Notes under the pieces: model-generated
Told to the model about the DNA's origin: nothing
The model's input: the letters and a program-made list of their open reading frames with translations, nothing else
Database searches by the model: none
Shown: positions 32,961 to 45,360 of the stretch, piece by piece
Layout: each line of letters starts with the position of its first letter
How positions within the stretch are numbered: the stretch's first letter is position 1
Source of the DNA: Chamaelirium japonicum
Lineage: Eukaryota; Streptophyta; Magnoliopsida; Liliales; Melanthiaceae
DNA: 64,000 nt
Direction of reading: 5' to 3'
Assembly: GCA_947650365.1 (NCBI GenBank)
Contig: OX393549.1
Coordinates: 23,797,347-23,861,346 of the forward strand
Position numbers and translations under genes: made by a program

Positions 32961-34497
32961 CACTAAGATTCAACCACTAGTTACTTTTTTTAAACATCGT
33001 TGGACTCGTTCAAGACGGTGGATGCAAATAGTCTGTGTGAAATCCCTCAATACATTTTGGAGGAGGTTGATGAGTACCTTACATGGGTTCCTAATATGGA
33101 GGAGATCTGACGTATCGTGTTTGCGGCCTCAGCCAATAAATCACCCGAGCCAGATGGTTTTAATGGGGAATTCTATAAACATTTTTGGGAAATAGTGGGT
33201 AAGGATATGGCGCGGGATATCCAAGGATTTTTTAGGATGGGTAGCATGCCGGACTGCTGGAATGATACAAGTGTAGTGCTCATACCAAAAATCTCTACCC
33301 CGAAGAACCCGGGGGATTATCGTCCGATCAGTTTTTGCAATCAACGATACAAATATATTGCTAAGATCATTGCTAACTGACTTCGGGTGGTGCTACCGTC
33401 GGTGATTAGGGAAGAGGAATATTCTTTCCTCCCTGGCCGAATGGTGAGGGATAACATTATGCAGGCGCAGGAGGTATTAAAGGCATTGCATAGGGAACCG
33501 GCCTCCCATGCGGCAATGGCTATGAAAGCGGATCTGGAGAAGGCCTACAACCAGGCACATTGGGAGTGTTTAAAGGAGGTGCTTAGTCGAATGGGATTTG
33601 ATCTCCGGTGGCGATCTTGGATCATGCAATGTGTCTCAACGATTTCATTGCGTCTTTTGATTAATGGAGTTGAAAGTGAGGTATTCCGACCTTCTTGTGG
33701 CCTTTAGCAGGGAGATCTATCGTCCTCATATTTATTCATGTTGGTCTCCCAGGTTATCCATTGGGAACCAGGTCGGAGCTTACAGACGGGAGATATAGAG
33801 GGATTTGTGACACCAGGACCCCACATCCGATTTGCTTAATTGCGCATGCAGATGATTTTTCATTTTTTACCAAGGCTACGATGTTGGATGTTTGGGGCTT
33901 GCGGGCACTGTTTATGCTGGTGCAGCGTAGTACGGGACTGTGTCAATCCCACCAAATCTAGTGTCAGTTTTTCGAAGAGCATTCCATAGCGACTTTAAGG
34001 ATGATCAGTGAGGGCACTGGGGATGGAGGAAAAGCAAGTGCCATGAATGCACTTGGGGATCCCTCTTGATGGGGTGCGGATTCAAGCAAATCAGTATCAA
34101 TTTCTGTTCGGCAGGTTGGGAGTAAAACTTTCGGGGTGGAAAGCCAAAACACTTTCGCAGGCGGGTCGTCTAGTTCTACTTAAAGCAACTCTAGCGGCCA
34201 TTCCGGTTCATGTTATGCTGATCAGTGGACTGCCTACAGGAATCCTTCGTCGGATGGATAAAGTTAGGAGAGCATTTTTTTGGGGGCACAATTGTGGAGA
34301 CTGTCGTCTTTCATCTAGTCTCTTGGGATGTTATAACTAGGGAGCGAAACTAGGGAGGGCTAGGGGTTGCGAGCTTCTTGACTCGTCAAGCCCAATTGAG
34401 TGTTGCAAGCTTAGAACATCTGTTGACTGCGGCAAAAGAGAATGCGGCCTGGATTGGGGATGCCACAGTTGTCGATTGACAATTGGAAACTTTGGGG
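32961..34497 (+). pseudogene. LINE ORF2 reverse transcriptase region, broken
   Basis: After the Copia element the LINE ORF2 continues: SPEPDGFNGEFYKHFWEIVG, VVLIPKISTPKNPGDYRPIS, AMAMKADLEKAYNQAHW, a decayed catalytic box AHADDFSFF (usually FADD), and KLSGWKAKTLSQAGRLVLLK near 34120. This is the RVT_1 domain of plant L1 LINEs. Stops fall near 33378 and 33706, and frames shift near 33850 and 34030. The sequence ends at an hAT insertion at 34507. Confidence 0.88.
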
Positions 34498-34506
34498 GGG
34501 TTCAGC

Positions 34507-34954
34507 TAGGGGTGGCAATGGGTCGTGTCGGGTCGGGTTTGTGTCGTGTCGTGTCCAAAAACCCTAGACCCGGACCCAACCGGTTTAACTAATCGTGTCT
34601 AGATCCTAAACCCGCACCCGACCCGTTTATAAACGGGTAGACCCGATAAGACCCGTTTACCACATAGGTTTATTCAGTTGACCCGATCCGACCCAATCCG
34701 ACTCGATCCGACCTAACCCGATAAACCCACTGATACTATATATTATAGTATCGGATTGCGGGTAGACCCGACCCGACACGACCCGTTGAATTTTAAACAG
34801 GTCTTCCCGGGTCTACCGTGTCCAGACCCTAAACCCAGACCCGACCCGTTTATTAAACGGGTCTATAGTGTCGACCCGTACCCATTTAGCCCTCACCCAC
34901 ACCCGCTAACTTCGTGTCGGGTCTGTCGTGTCGGGTCCGAAATTGCCAGCCCTA
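34507..34954. mobile_element. hAT-type MITE (copy 1 in the LINE)
   Basis: Terminal inverted repeats TAGGGGTGGCAAT and ATTGCCAGCCCTA bound a 448-bp body rich in GACCCG and CGGGTC strings. The 8-bp target duplication ggttcagc (34499-34506 and 34955-34962) is perfect and diagnostic of hAT. Confidence 0.9.
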
Positions 34955-35051
34955 GGTTCAGCAATTGGGTGAGGCACCGGAGGGCTTTTCGGTCCAAATA
35001 CGGTAAGATGTTAGCTCTTCTTCGGGGAGATCGAGCCGCAAGTCCCTGGAG

Positions 35052-35512
35052 TAGGGCTGGCAATTTCGGACCCGACACGGCAGACCCGACATGAAGTTAG
35101 CGGGTCTGGGTCAGGGCTAAACGGGTTCGGGTTGTAAACGGGTCGACACGATAGACCCGTTTAATAAACGGGTCGGGTCCGGATTTAGGGTCTGGACACG
35201 GTAGACCCGGGAAGACCCGTTTAGTATTCAACGGGTCGTGTCGGGTCGGATCTACCCGCAATCCGATACTGTAATATATAATACCAGCGGGTCTTTCGGG
35301 TCAGGTCGGGTCGAGTCGGATTGGTCAACTGAATAGACCCGGGTGGTAAACGTGTCTTATCGGGTCTACCCGTTTATTAGCGGGTCGGGTACGGGTTTAG
35401 GATCTAGACACGATTAGTTAAACGGGTCGGGTCCGGGGTCTAGGGGTTTTGGACACGACCCGAAACTAGACATGACACGAACCCGACCCGACACGACCCA
35501 TTGCCACCCCTA
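35052..35512. mobile_element. hAT-type MITE (copy 2, opposite orientation)
   Basis: It starts TAGGGCTGGCAATTTCGG and ends CATTGCCACCCCTA, the reverse arrangement of the copy 450 bp upstream. No clean 8-bp duplication is visible (ccctggag against cgggaggc). The body has the same ACCCGACC/GGGTCGGG richness. Confidence 0.8.
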
Positions 35513-36199
35513 CGGGAGGCAGCACACTGAATGGGCTGGTGCTCGCATTTGGTTGCTTATTTTTGTGGCGGGTTGTTCAAGGGGTAAGGATTCGGCTTCT
35601 ATGTAGAGTTTGGCCAAACAAGGGCTATCGATGATCCAACGGTTCATGCAGCAGGTTAGGAGGTGTTTGGCATCATTCCGGAACAATCTATTTCCATTCC
35701 GAATTCCTTGGTTTGAAAATAACGGATAGTAATTTGTTCCGGTGGAATGAAGGATTTGAAAACTAAAAACTATCACTCTGGCCGTTTCTATGACAACCGA
35801 AATACTAGACCATCAAATTGCATTAGAAATAGTAATTGACGATAATAACCACTTCTGGAAAAGGATTAAGGGGAACACCCCCTTAGTGTCCCATCCAACC
35901 CGGGGGTGTGGGACGATCCGGTGGAGGCCGTTATGTGGGTGGATGGCTCCTTCGGAACTTTTGCTGAGAGCGCGAGCAGAGCTTGGGTGGCTGCGATGCC
36001 ACAGGAGAAGATCTGTGTAGTTGCAGCTCATCGGTGTCGCCCACTGCCTCGCCCATGAGGCTCGATTGCATGGTCAGGGGGGCATTTGGGAGGGGGGCAT
36101 TTGGGAGAAGGTTTTTCCATCTGCTTTGTCTAGTCTGGTGTTTGAAGACCTATAGGTCATACGAGTGTGACCACAGGTGCAATGTACTAAAAAAAAAAA
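35513..36199 (+). pseudogene. LINE ORF2 3' end (RNase H-like remnant) and poly-A tail
   Basis: Around 35930-36050 the plus strand encodes VDGSFGTFAESASRAWVAAM, the start of the RNase H-like domain, with later frames broken. The sequence ends in a run of A at 36188-36199, a likely LINE tail. A Harbinger-like MITE interrupts it at 35659-35882. Confidence 0.7.
35659..35882. mobile_element. Harbinger/Tourist-like MITE, 224 bp
   Basis: Ends GGAGGTGTTTGGC and GGAACACCCCC are inverted repeats, and a perfect 3-bp duplication tta flanks them (35656-35658 and 35883-35885). It lies in the LINE 3' region. Confidence 0.7.
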
Positions 36200-36456
36200 G
36201 GGTTATTTTGACTTTGCCCCAAATTTTGTCTTGAATTAGACTTTACTCCCCATTTTTCAGTAATTAGACTTTAGCCCCCAAAACTAACTGTTCCGTCAGC
36301 TCACCATCTATGAGAAAGGGTGAGCTGACGGAAAAGAAATAAAGATTTGGGGTGTGAGCTGATGGAGCAGTTAGTTTTGAGGGGTAAAGTCTAATTAATA
36401 AAAAGGGGTAAAGTCTAATTCAAGGCAAAGTTTGGGGGGCAAAGTCAAAATAACCC
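36200..36456. mobile_element. Mutator-type MITE, family A (copy 1)
   Basis: The ends GGGTTATTTTGACTTTGCCC and AAAGTCAAAATAACCC are long inverted repeats. The centre contains GTCAGCTCACC/GGTGAGCTGAC inverted strings. It sits at the poly-A tail of the LINE, so its A-rich duplication cannot be scored exactly. Two further copies at 45361 and 48284 define the family. Confidence 0.85.
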
Positions 36457-36465
36457 CAAAAAAAT

Positions 36466-37070
36466 GAGAAATTTTATCCGTACCCCAAAAATCTGTAATT
36501 AGCCCCCCTCTCCCTACCCTATGGTTTCTTATAACTTACTCAACAATCCAAATACCAACAATACCATTTTCTTTTGTACCCCAAAACCCTAACGCAACGT
36601 CTTTTGTACCCCCAACCTAACCCAAGGTCTCTTTGAATTTCCTTAGCCCAACCCCAACCCCAACCTGTCGCGTTGGCTAGGTTGATCGGGTTGTGCTGAG
36701 TGGGTTGACCGGCTTCAATATGGTAGATGAGAAATAATTCGGTTAGACTCGGGTTAGGTTCGAGTTGGCCTGCCCAAGTTGCAGCCCTACTTGTGCCTTC
36801 AAGTACCAGCCAACTGCATGGGGTTTATTTAAGAGTGGGGTGTATTCAAGAGTGCATATAATAGGGGTATATTTAAGGGTGTATGTGTTTGATTGGGGTA
36901 TAATCAAGTTGGGGCGGGCGATTTAACTGGGGGTGTATTGAAGGTGGGGTGTAAGGGGGAAGGGTATTTTTGGGATTGAAACGGGGTATGAAAAAAAAAA
37001 ATGGGGTGTGTTCAAGTTTGTTGGAAATAGGGGCTAATTACAGATTTATAGGGTATGAATAAAATTTCCC
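36466..37070. mobile_element. MITE family B (copy 1), ~605 bp
   Basis: GAGAAATTTTATCC...TCTGTAATTAGCCCC and its inverse GGGGCTAATTACAGAT...TAAAATTTCCC form ~45-bp inverted ends. The body repeats GTGTATT(C/T)AAG-like strings. A reverse-oriented copy lies in the DWF1 intron at 57848-58432. An A-rich flank makes the target duplication uncertain. Confidence 0.8.
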
Positions 37071-37695
37071 AAAAAATTACATATCTAATTATAGTATTAC
37101 TAGACGGATGCCTCTAAATGAAGTGGTGCCACGCGGAGCGACATCACTGCCGTTTATTGGATCATCTCTTGCGGTATATGGTGTGACTCGAGAGTACCGG
37201 TTAGTACAGGCAATCTGCTGACAACTCCACGTGAAGCGGAGAGCTGACATCTCCAGATTGGTGGAACTATGGGCCATGGGCTGAACCCTAATGGCTAGAG
37301 TCGTCTCGACCATAAGACCATTAAGACGGTCACCTAAGGCCTCATATGAAAAGAAGACCCAAGGTTCAAACTTATTTAAATAGCTTAAGGCTTAATAAAA
37401 AAATAGAAGACCCAACCCACTTTAATAGCCCAAGACTCCATATAAAACAAAAATCTAAGGCCATATATAAACCATAAATCTTTATACTATAAAGAAATTT
37501 ATTAATTTTTATGTATATTAATATCTACTTAGAGTTTTCGTCTTGTATCGAGCCGACCGTACTAGGGGGATGCCACAAGTGCGGGTGGTGGGCCGGTGGT
37601 TATTGACGGTATGTCGGCCATTTGTGGGTGGCGCAGGGTTGCGCACAACATTACTCACATTGTCCCTCAGTTTGTTCAAATAACATTAACCCACC
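37071..37695 (+). other. Possible LINE RNase H remnant and unassigned sequence
   Basis: A few plus-strand segments (LVQAICCQLHVKRRADISRL near 37200 and WRRVAHNITHIV near 37625) resemble the RNase H end of plant LINEs, but the frame is lost. The A-rich part at 37330-37550 has no structure I recognise. Confidence 0.4.
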
Positions 37696-37902
37696 AGGGG
37701 ATAGGAGATCGAGTTGGCAAAGCATCTGATACTTTGGTGAGGAGGTTGCAGGTTCAACTCCTCCTCCCCTGGATTTATTCAGGAGTGAAGTGGGAATTGC
37801 CGAGTGAGTCGGGCTTCACTCCAAAAGGGATTAGTCCGAGCTTGAATTGGACAATTGTCCGAAAGATTTCGGGCACCCGTCGATCTCAAAAAAAAAAAAA
37901 AA
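37696..37902 (+). mobile_element. tRNA-derived SINE (copy 1)
   Basis: A box A-like GAGTTGGCAAAGCAT and a box B GGTTCAACTCC, about 35 bases apart, are followed by a body ending in 15 A. The 3' part contains GATTAGTCCGAG, also found in the SINE of the DWF1 intron at about 58640. Flanks aacattaaccca and aaccattaccca may be a decayed duplication. RNA polymerase III transcription is inferred from the boxes. Confidence 0.72.
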
Positions 37903-38081
37903 CCATTACCCATAAATCTAGGCCGAATCCAGCATTTAGAAACTATTACCTTAATCCAAGCCATGTGCATGCAATCTGATAATGCAGTTTTAATTCACCA
38001 CTGATCTATACAAGAACGAATCATCTTTGCAAAGCATGAGATTGACCCCAAGCAGGGGCTCCTTTCATTTAAGGGGGTAAT

Positions 38082-38630
38082 TAGGGCTGTTAATGGGCTC
38101 GGACCAGCCCGAAGCCCACTGGGCCGAGCCCAATTTGGGGGACAGAGTTAACTTGGGCTTTGGGCCGGATTGGGCTTGAACATTCTGGCCCGATTGTACT
38201 ATGAGCCGAGTATGGACAACCACTAACCCGATCCGAAACCCGAACCAAAGCCCGAAATAATTTATTTTTATTTTTTATATATAATGAATACATAATTTAA
38301 AAGGGAACACGTTACAAATATCAATGCCTCGGACATTAGAAGGATTATTTCGCATATATCCTTTCAATGTATATCGTAATCAATGCTATTTTTTATTTTT
38401 ATTGTGTGATAAAGAGAAAGAAAAAAGATTTATGCATATACCGCGTTAGAAATATGGGCTTAATTTTGTCCGGGTCTGGGCTTGGGCTTCGTAAGAAAGT
38501 TTCGAGCCGGGTTTGGATCAAGTCTGAAAATTCTAATTTGGGCCTGGGCAGGTATGGGCACACACTCATAAGTTTGGGCCGGGCCTGACATGGCGTGGCC
38601 CGATCCGAACCCGGCCCATTAACAACCCTA
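38082..38630. mobile_element. hAT-type MITE with GGGCCC-rich ends, 549 bp
   Basis: Ends TAGGGCTGTTAATGGGC and GCCCATTAACAACCCTA are inverted repeats. Flanks ggggtaat and cgggtaat agree at 7 of 8 positions, as expected for hAT. The body is full of GGGCC/CCCGA strings. The centre is AT-rich with no transposase. Confidence 0.85.
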
Positions 38631-39055
38631 CGGGTAATGTGGCTTAGGCCCCTGACAAGATATTAAATTGAACTAAAGATTTAATAGAAAATGTTCGGCT
38701 TAGTGAATAGTCCCTCCAAAACAATTATAACTTCACTACCCGTTTTACCCCTGTATATGACTGTACAAAAAACTTTATATAATTTGGATGTTGGCCCAAA
38801 CTACTGTAGCAATTTAGGTTTAGGGTTCACTGTTAGGGGTATAGAATTAGGGTTAGGACTAAGTTTAGGGTTCACTACTTAGGGAATAGATTTAGTGTTA
38901 GGATTGGTTGGTTGGTTGATTGGATGGATGATAAAATTATAATTTTATCATTTAAAGGGGTGAGAAAGTCAACAAATCGAGAACTTGTTGTCCTTGCATC
39001 GTTTGAGGAGGGACCTGATGCAAAACATCTTGGACCAAACACTAAGTCCCCCTAA
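38631..39055. other. Intergenic, nothing recognised
   Basis: A TTAGGGTTTAGGGTTCACT-like stretch near 38815-38900 recalls interstitial telomere-type repeats (TTTAGGG), but the units are irregular. I see no gene or element. Confidence 0.35.
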
Positions 39056-39119
39056 TTTAATCTCAGCACAAGTTTGATTCTCTCTCTCTCTATTAAATCA
39101 AACTTGTGCTGAGATTAAA
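39056..39119. repeat. Perfect 24-bp inverted repeat with 16-base loop
   Basis: TTTAATCTCAGCACAAGTTT followed by GATT is repeated exactly in reverse complement at 39096-39119, with a CT-rich loop. It would form a strong hairpin. No inverted repeat family ends or duplication are evident around it. Confidence 0.9.
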
Positions 39120-39363
39120 CATCTTGAAGAACGATAAGATTTGAATCATTCCCCACTTGACCTATGGAAATCAAAGAAGGTACATTTTATAAGATTGATC
39201 GATCCATTTTTATCTTGGTCAAACTATGGGTGATCACCATAAATAATGCTAATCTTCCAACTGCCTCCATAATATATAGCTACTAGTACTGATCATGTGC
39301 AATGCACGAGCGATTGTGGTGCCGCTCGATGCGGTGATTTCTACTCCTTGTTGTGTTGAAAGG

Positions 39364-39522
<159 letters not shown>

Positions 39523-39738
39523 TGTGTCCGCGCATAGCACTAGGTTGGTATGTCCAATTAATATAACAGGCAAAACCCACGGTCTTGTGGCTGATGAATC
39601 ATGGTCCTACATCTAATCCTATGGATGAATAAAATTGATTCAAGAATTAGGGTTTAGGAGAGGTGTACTATTTTAGTTATAAATAGAAAACTCCACCATC
39701 TATTGGGGTAATCCTTCAGTAAAGGATTAAACTAGAAA

Positions 39739-39740
<2 letters not shown>

Positions 39741-39772
<32 letters not shown>
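39741..39772. repeat. (CT)n microsatellite in the 5' LTR
   Basis: About 15 CT repeats lie within the Copia LTR and are absent from the 3' LTR, so they expanded after insertion. Confidence 0.9.
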
Positions 39773-39774
<2 letters not shown>

Positions 39775-41522
39775 TGTTTTGCTATGAGGAACCGACTTTG
39801 TCTTCATCTATGACCAACAGAGAAACTCAATGCATGGATTATGCAATCATCTATGGGAGGTATAAGTTTCATCGCTTCTATTTATTGTAGATCCGATCTA
39901 GATGTATTCATTGGATCGTTTAGGATTTGCATGATGAAATCCTAACGTTTGTGTAAGAGATTTGGCTCGATCCTTTTTTTCAGGTTTAACCGTCGTGTGA
40001 CAGGGAAACAATGTCATGTGGGATCTCTCCCCATGCCTGTGGCATATATCGCCATCCCAAGCACCAAAGTGACATTGGTTTGGATCACGGAAAGATGCTA
40101 AAATAGTCGTGAGATATTTATAGGGGCCACATGCTTATATATAGAAACTCTGATGATGTGGAGTTGGTCGGATACTCTGATTCGGACGTATCAGGTGGCG
40201 TTGACTCCAGAAAGTCGACATATATCGGATCATGTTTTTTTTGGCATGTGGTGTTGTCTCTTGGAATTCATCAAATAGACCCTTACGATAAAGTCAACTA
40301 TAGAGGTAGAGTCCGTTGCTCACTTTGAGGTATCTTCACATGCATTTTTTTTTTTTTTTTTTTTAGAACCCTCCTAACTTTGAAGGGAGGGTTAGGCAGT
40401 CCCTTATCTGTCTATTTTTAATTCCAAAAAATTTACAAGTAACTGTGAAAAAACCACCACCACCATCATAAGGAACCCCAAATAACAATGCTTAAACATA
40501 GCAACACAGAAATAAAACCCCCCAAGTCTCAAGACTTAGAAGCTCTCGACTTTTCTAAATCCCGCATATGAGCGAGAAAAGACTTTGTGCCCTCTACCTC
40601 ATTCGGCATCTTGAATCCGATAGAAGATGCTATATTGAGGATGGTGTCATCGTCCAACTTATTGATCGGGAGGGCCAGTTCTTCATCATCGAGTGTAAAC
40701 ATCTGCCCCTGAAATTTCTAAAGGAAGGGATCTGATTTGCCATAGGTTCGAAACAACTATCTTGCACTCCTCCGGACTAACTTTGGTTGAGGTTTGTGCA
40801 TACTGGGGTGGAGGGTAGGGGGTTTCTCCTCCTCATCTTCTTCGTTGCCCTCTGAAGTCGAGTCATCATATTCAATTGAGGAAGATCAACCTCTGCTGCT
40901 CCAATAATTCTCTCGGGAGGAGGACTAGATGTGATAACTCATGTCTTAGTGCCTCTATCTGCTGGCACTGGATGCTCTACCATAGTGACTTCAGCGGCAC
41001 CTCCCGGAGAGGTTTCGCCTATATCATCGGCCTAGGAAGAACCCACATTTGTATCCACTATATCTGTAAGAGCTGAAAATCGAGACCCACCTGGATTAGT
41101 CCCATTTGTTGGGACTGATGTAGTAGGAGCCTTAGGCACCCACTTAGTCCTAGTTGAGGGCCTTGATGGTAGAGTCAGCGTGGTGATTAAGCAATATGAA
41201 GTAGTATGCCTAAACACCCTGCAAGAGGTACATTTTGATGGCTTTCATTCATACATGAGGGGTTGGTTGATTGACACTATCTCCACCACCCCATCCGCTC
41301 TACGCCTCTTGGCCCGAACCTGAGCGGTATATGGAAGGGAGTCATCCACCCCGATCTCGACACAACAACGTGAATGATATACGACCTCGGGTTGCTGTTG
41401 GTCGATCAATGTAATGGTTTCTCCACTACACTCACAACCCTGCTAATGGAGCATCTTGACCAATATTCTACTGGAAAGTCTGGCATCCGAACCCACACGG
41501 TAATTTTGTCGAACACGTCACG

Positions 41523-42155
41523 CTAACATTTCATGCTACTATGCCATCGCTTTAGCAGCACGAGGCACCCTTCAAAGTACCAGGGCTCTCCTTCGAGCAT
41601 CTTCAAGCAATCATCTTCAGAATTGAATTTGAAGAGATAATGCCCATTCTCACATGACAGGAGCTCCCACGCTGCTCTAGTCTTCCATACTTTTTTCATG
41701 ATATCTTTAAATTTGAGAAAATATGGCTTCCGCCCAAGAATGTACCCGATTAGAGTATGTGCCCAACCCTCCAAATTTTGTTGAACTTCATTGGCAGGGC
41801 ATATTGCAATACGGACACCATCTTCAATCTCGGGTTCAATGTATTCCAAGAAAAGATCAGGACTTGCAGGAGCACCTATGCATACAACATTCTAAGGTCT
41901 AGTTGGCTTCTGAGCAAGTGCCTCCAGAATGACTGGTGTCTTGGAAGGTGCTTGAAGATCTTCCTCCTCCTCCATGCCGAGACCCTGATCTAGATCTAGT
42001 TGCCAGACCTGATCCAGATCCAGATCTAGATCTATGACCCCGGCTATCAAGCCTCTAGAATGTGCTACGATATCTTGATTCATGTAATCCATCAATGATG
42101 GGAGAGGGGGAGGGACGAAACTCTCCTCCTCACCACCGCCATCAACCATCTCCAT
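41523..42155 (-). pseudogene. LINE ORF1 (DUF4283-type), broken by a stop
   Basis: Minus-strand frame from MEMVDGGGEEESFVPPPLPS at 42155, with one TAG at 41892, continuing to 41523. The DUF4283 part reads LEGWAHTLIGYILGRKPYFL, then KTRAAWELLSCENGHYLF and LKMLEGEPWYFEGCLVLLKR. After 41523 the frame changes, and WVRMPDFPVEYWS continues the domain in another frame. This is the only gene of the LINE at 40346-42419. DUF4283 proteins bind nucleic acid. Confidence 0.82.
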
Positions 42156-42221
42156 GGATCAAGCGGCCATAGGTAGGGGGAGGTCCCCCCAGGAGTTTAA
42201 CCTTATCCGGCCCCCGGAGAG

Positions 42222-42345
<124 letters not shown>

Positions 42346-43530
42346 GATGGGGGAGAACTTGGAAGCCGCTGGGGGTGGGGAGGGGAAACCCTAGCTGCCT
42401 GTCGATCACGAGTTGCTTCTCTTCACATGCATCTTAGCTAAAGAACTTTAAGATATAAATTAAGATTGTGGATTCTATATCCAGATATCTGAGACCTACT
42501 ATGATAATAGTGTTGTTGTATTCTTCTCAAAGAACAACAAGAGTGGGAGTCGAAGCAAGCACATCAATATAAACTATCTTATTGTTCGACACAATCAAAT
42601 AACTGGTAAAATTCTGGTTTAGCATATTTGTGTGCTTATGGTTGTCGATCCAGTGACTAAGAGGCTACAACTTATTCAGTATAAGGTTCATATAGATCGT
42701 ATGCGACTTACTAGCCCATTATACTCTTAAGTATTATGCATTTAAAAATAATCTTATTTTCGGAAGTGAAAATTTTTTTTATCTTGTTTTAGTTGTGCAC
42801 ACTTTAATTTATGAGACATAAATTTCTGACATAGAGTAAACATGCAATCGTTCATAGAGCTACTCGTCACATAAAGAGCTTGGTCAAGAATAATTGAGAT
42901 GTCCTATTTAATAGTAAGGATACCACATAAAGAAATATGGATACCGTTTTGCTTTCAAAATTTGTGTGTGCATATTAAAGTTTTTTTATTAATTGTTTAT
43001 TGCTCATTAAAGTTATGTGCCAACTAGAGGAGTGTTGGGTTATATCGTATGTTATCCGTGCACGACATTAGGTTGGCCCAATATAACCCTAAAGGGTTGG
43101 CTATTAATGAATGGGTAAAACACATGAGCTTGTGATTTAAGTGACAAATCACGGCCCTTTACATGTCTCCCATGGATGGATGGATTACACTTAAGAATTA
43201 GAGTTTAGGGGAGGTGTCCTAGTTTAGTTATAAATAGATGCTATGAGGTTTCAGCTACGAGGAACCGGCTTCATCTTCATCTGTGATCAAAGGAGAAACA
43301 CAGCACAGGGATCATACAATCATCTAGGGGGGTATATGTTTCATCACTTCCGCTTATTATAGATTTGAACTAGATGTATCCATTGGATCATTTGGGATTT
43401 CTATGATAAAATCCTCATATGAGAAGGTTGGCATGTGCCACAGAAACCTTAACTTTAGAAGTAATTGTAGGTTCGAGACCTCGCCTCATTTATTCACTCA
43501 TCAATAAGTAAAAAATTAAGTAAAAGATAG

Positions 43531-43792
43531 GAATTTTTGCATACACCTTCCTGATAAATATAGACATTACATAAAACGCCCCTTGTTTTTAAATTTATTA
43601 ATAATCCCCTAACAAATTCTAACATTTAGTAAAAACCCCAGCTTGGCTACCTTATTATATTACCTAACGCCCCTCCCTCTCCCTCGGAGATTTTACTAAA
43701 GGTCAGAACATGTTACATCTTTATTAAAAAAATTAACGAGTGGGGTGTTTTAAGTAATTTCTTTGTTTGTCAAGGGGGTGTATGCAAAAATC
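43531..43792. mobile_element. MITE-like element with TTTTTGCATACACC ends
   Basis: GAATTTTTGCATACACC and GGTGTATGCAAAAATC are inverted ends of a 262-bp unit. A target duplication is not clear in the A-rich flanks. Confidence 0.65.
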
Positions 43793-44147
43793 TTTTAAAA
43801 AAAAACATATCCATGATTTATAATCATGAAGAGAGAAAGGAAAAGCTAGAGAAATCATGAGATATGGCCTTTTAGATCCCTTTATTTTCCCCTTTATTTA
43901 AATTATTAAAAAATTTGATTTTCTTTCTCTTTCTGACATAATAATGGATAGATGATCATCATAAATGTCCCACCTAGCGTTGATGCCAACCTTCCAACTG
44001 TCTGAATAATAAACAGATAATCGGGACCCAACTTTCTTTCATTCATTTACCAACTAAACCAAAGTAGGTGGCTCCATAAATTGCAAGCTATGCTTTGTTA
44101 GTCATCAAGGCTGCTCTCCTTCAAACAATATCCAAATTTAGCAAAGG

Positions 44148-44325
44148 GGAAAAATTTTAAGCACATCCTTTGTAGGCTACAATCGCGGGACCCATTGTGA
44201 TTCAAGACACATAGGGTAGCAGGTCCCAGCACATGGGAGACCGGTAGTGGCCCCCAGCACTTAGAGCGTGCTGATAGGCTCTCGGCAACGATTGTAGCGT
44301 ACGCAGGATGTGCTAAAATTTTTCC
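44148..44325. repeat. Foldback MITE-like inverted repeat
   Basis: About 40 bases at each end are inverse copies: GGAAAAATTTTAAGCACATC... and ...GATGTGCTAAAATTTTTCC, continuing to CTACAATCG and CGATTGTAG. The 178-bp unit can fold into a long hairpin. Confidence 0.75.
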
Positions 44326-45360
44326 GAGAGGCATGATCCGGTGTTTGCGATCCCCACACACACCAACCATACATACATGCCACACACATACATGTAGAAC
44401 GAGAGCAATTTTGCTGCCCGATTGATTTGCCGCAACAGCCCAATCGTGGTGTGCCTCGTCGTCAATTAAAAAGGGCATAATGGGAGCAGCAAAGTCTAGC
44501 ATGCCACCAGGCCACGGTCTCTTGGCCCGATGGTACTTCCTCTCTCCCAGGTTGGAGGGGTTCCGACTTCCGATACGGACACCGTGGGGTGAACTTTTTC
44601 CTCAAGGGCGCTGTGCCTTGGTTGCGCTTCACGGTCGCAAGATTATGGAATTAATAAATAGCAACCGCTGCCTCCCCCCATTTCGAACTTCGGGCCTCTT
44701 TAAGCCCATGTTTTAGGGTCATGTCCTCCGGTCGCCTGACCTATCTTGTTAAAAAAAACAAGGATTAATTGGTGACTAATCCCAAACACAACAAATCTGG
44801 AATACAATGGACATACAGCGAGAAATCCTTGTGAACGTTAGGTTTATGACCTTTTTTTAAAATTTGAAAATACTACGTGCTCCTCCCATCTTCTTCCCAC
44901 GTGAGCAACAATGGCGGTCCCGATGCGAGCTGCGGAGGTGACGGCGACGATGACAGCCAGCCTGATCTCGAGTCTAATAAATAAATAAATAAATATATTA
45001 CATATCCGATATAGAAATGGTCTCCATTGAGCTCTTTTAATGAACGGGTGACACATCATGATACGGCCATAAACAAAATTGATTTTTTTTTTTTAAAAAA
45101 AAAATAGAAACTAGGCCTGCACTCCGAGACAAATGTGGGCTCGGGCTCACTAATATTAAAAGCCCGATTCCGGCTGAACAGGGGTGCGGCGTGTATCACG
45201 TGGACGTGGGCCCACATCGCGGATCCGTCTATAGGCCCAGTGTCCAACTTGTTGGGCCACGCCAAAAATAAAAAAGTATGCCACCAGACGGTATCTTACT
45301 GTATATAATATTTGAATGGTTGAAGGAGCAGCCCGAGCTTTTGTTTAGTCATTATTAAAA
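44326..45360. other. Mostly unassigned; weak SINE-like segment
   Basis: At about 44517-44758 a box A-like TTGGCCCGATGGT, a degenerate box B (GGGTTCCGACTTCC) and a terminal run of A suggest a decayed SINE. The preceding GCAATTTTGCTGCCCGATTGAT stretch at about 44406 resembles the foldback near the DWF1 promoter. From 44760 to 45360 I see no further structure. Confidence 0.35.

Noticed and set aside
38810-38900. Interstitial telomeric array
   Set aside because: TTAGGGTTTAGGGTT strings are too few and irregular to call a telomere repeat.
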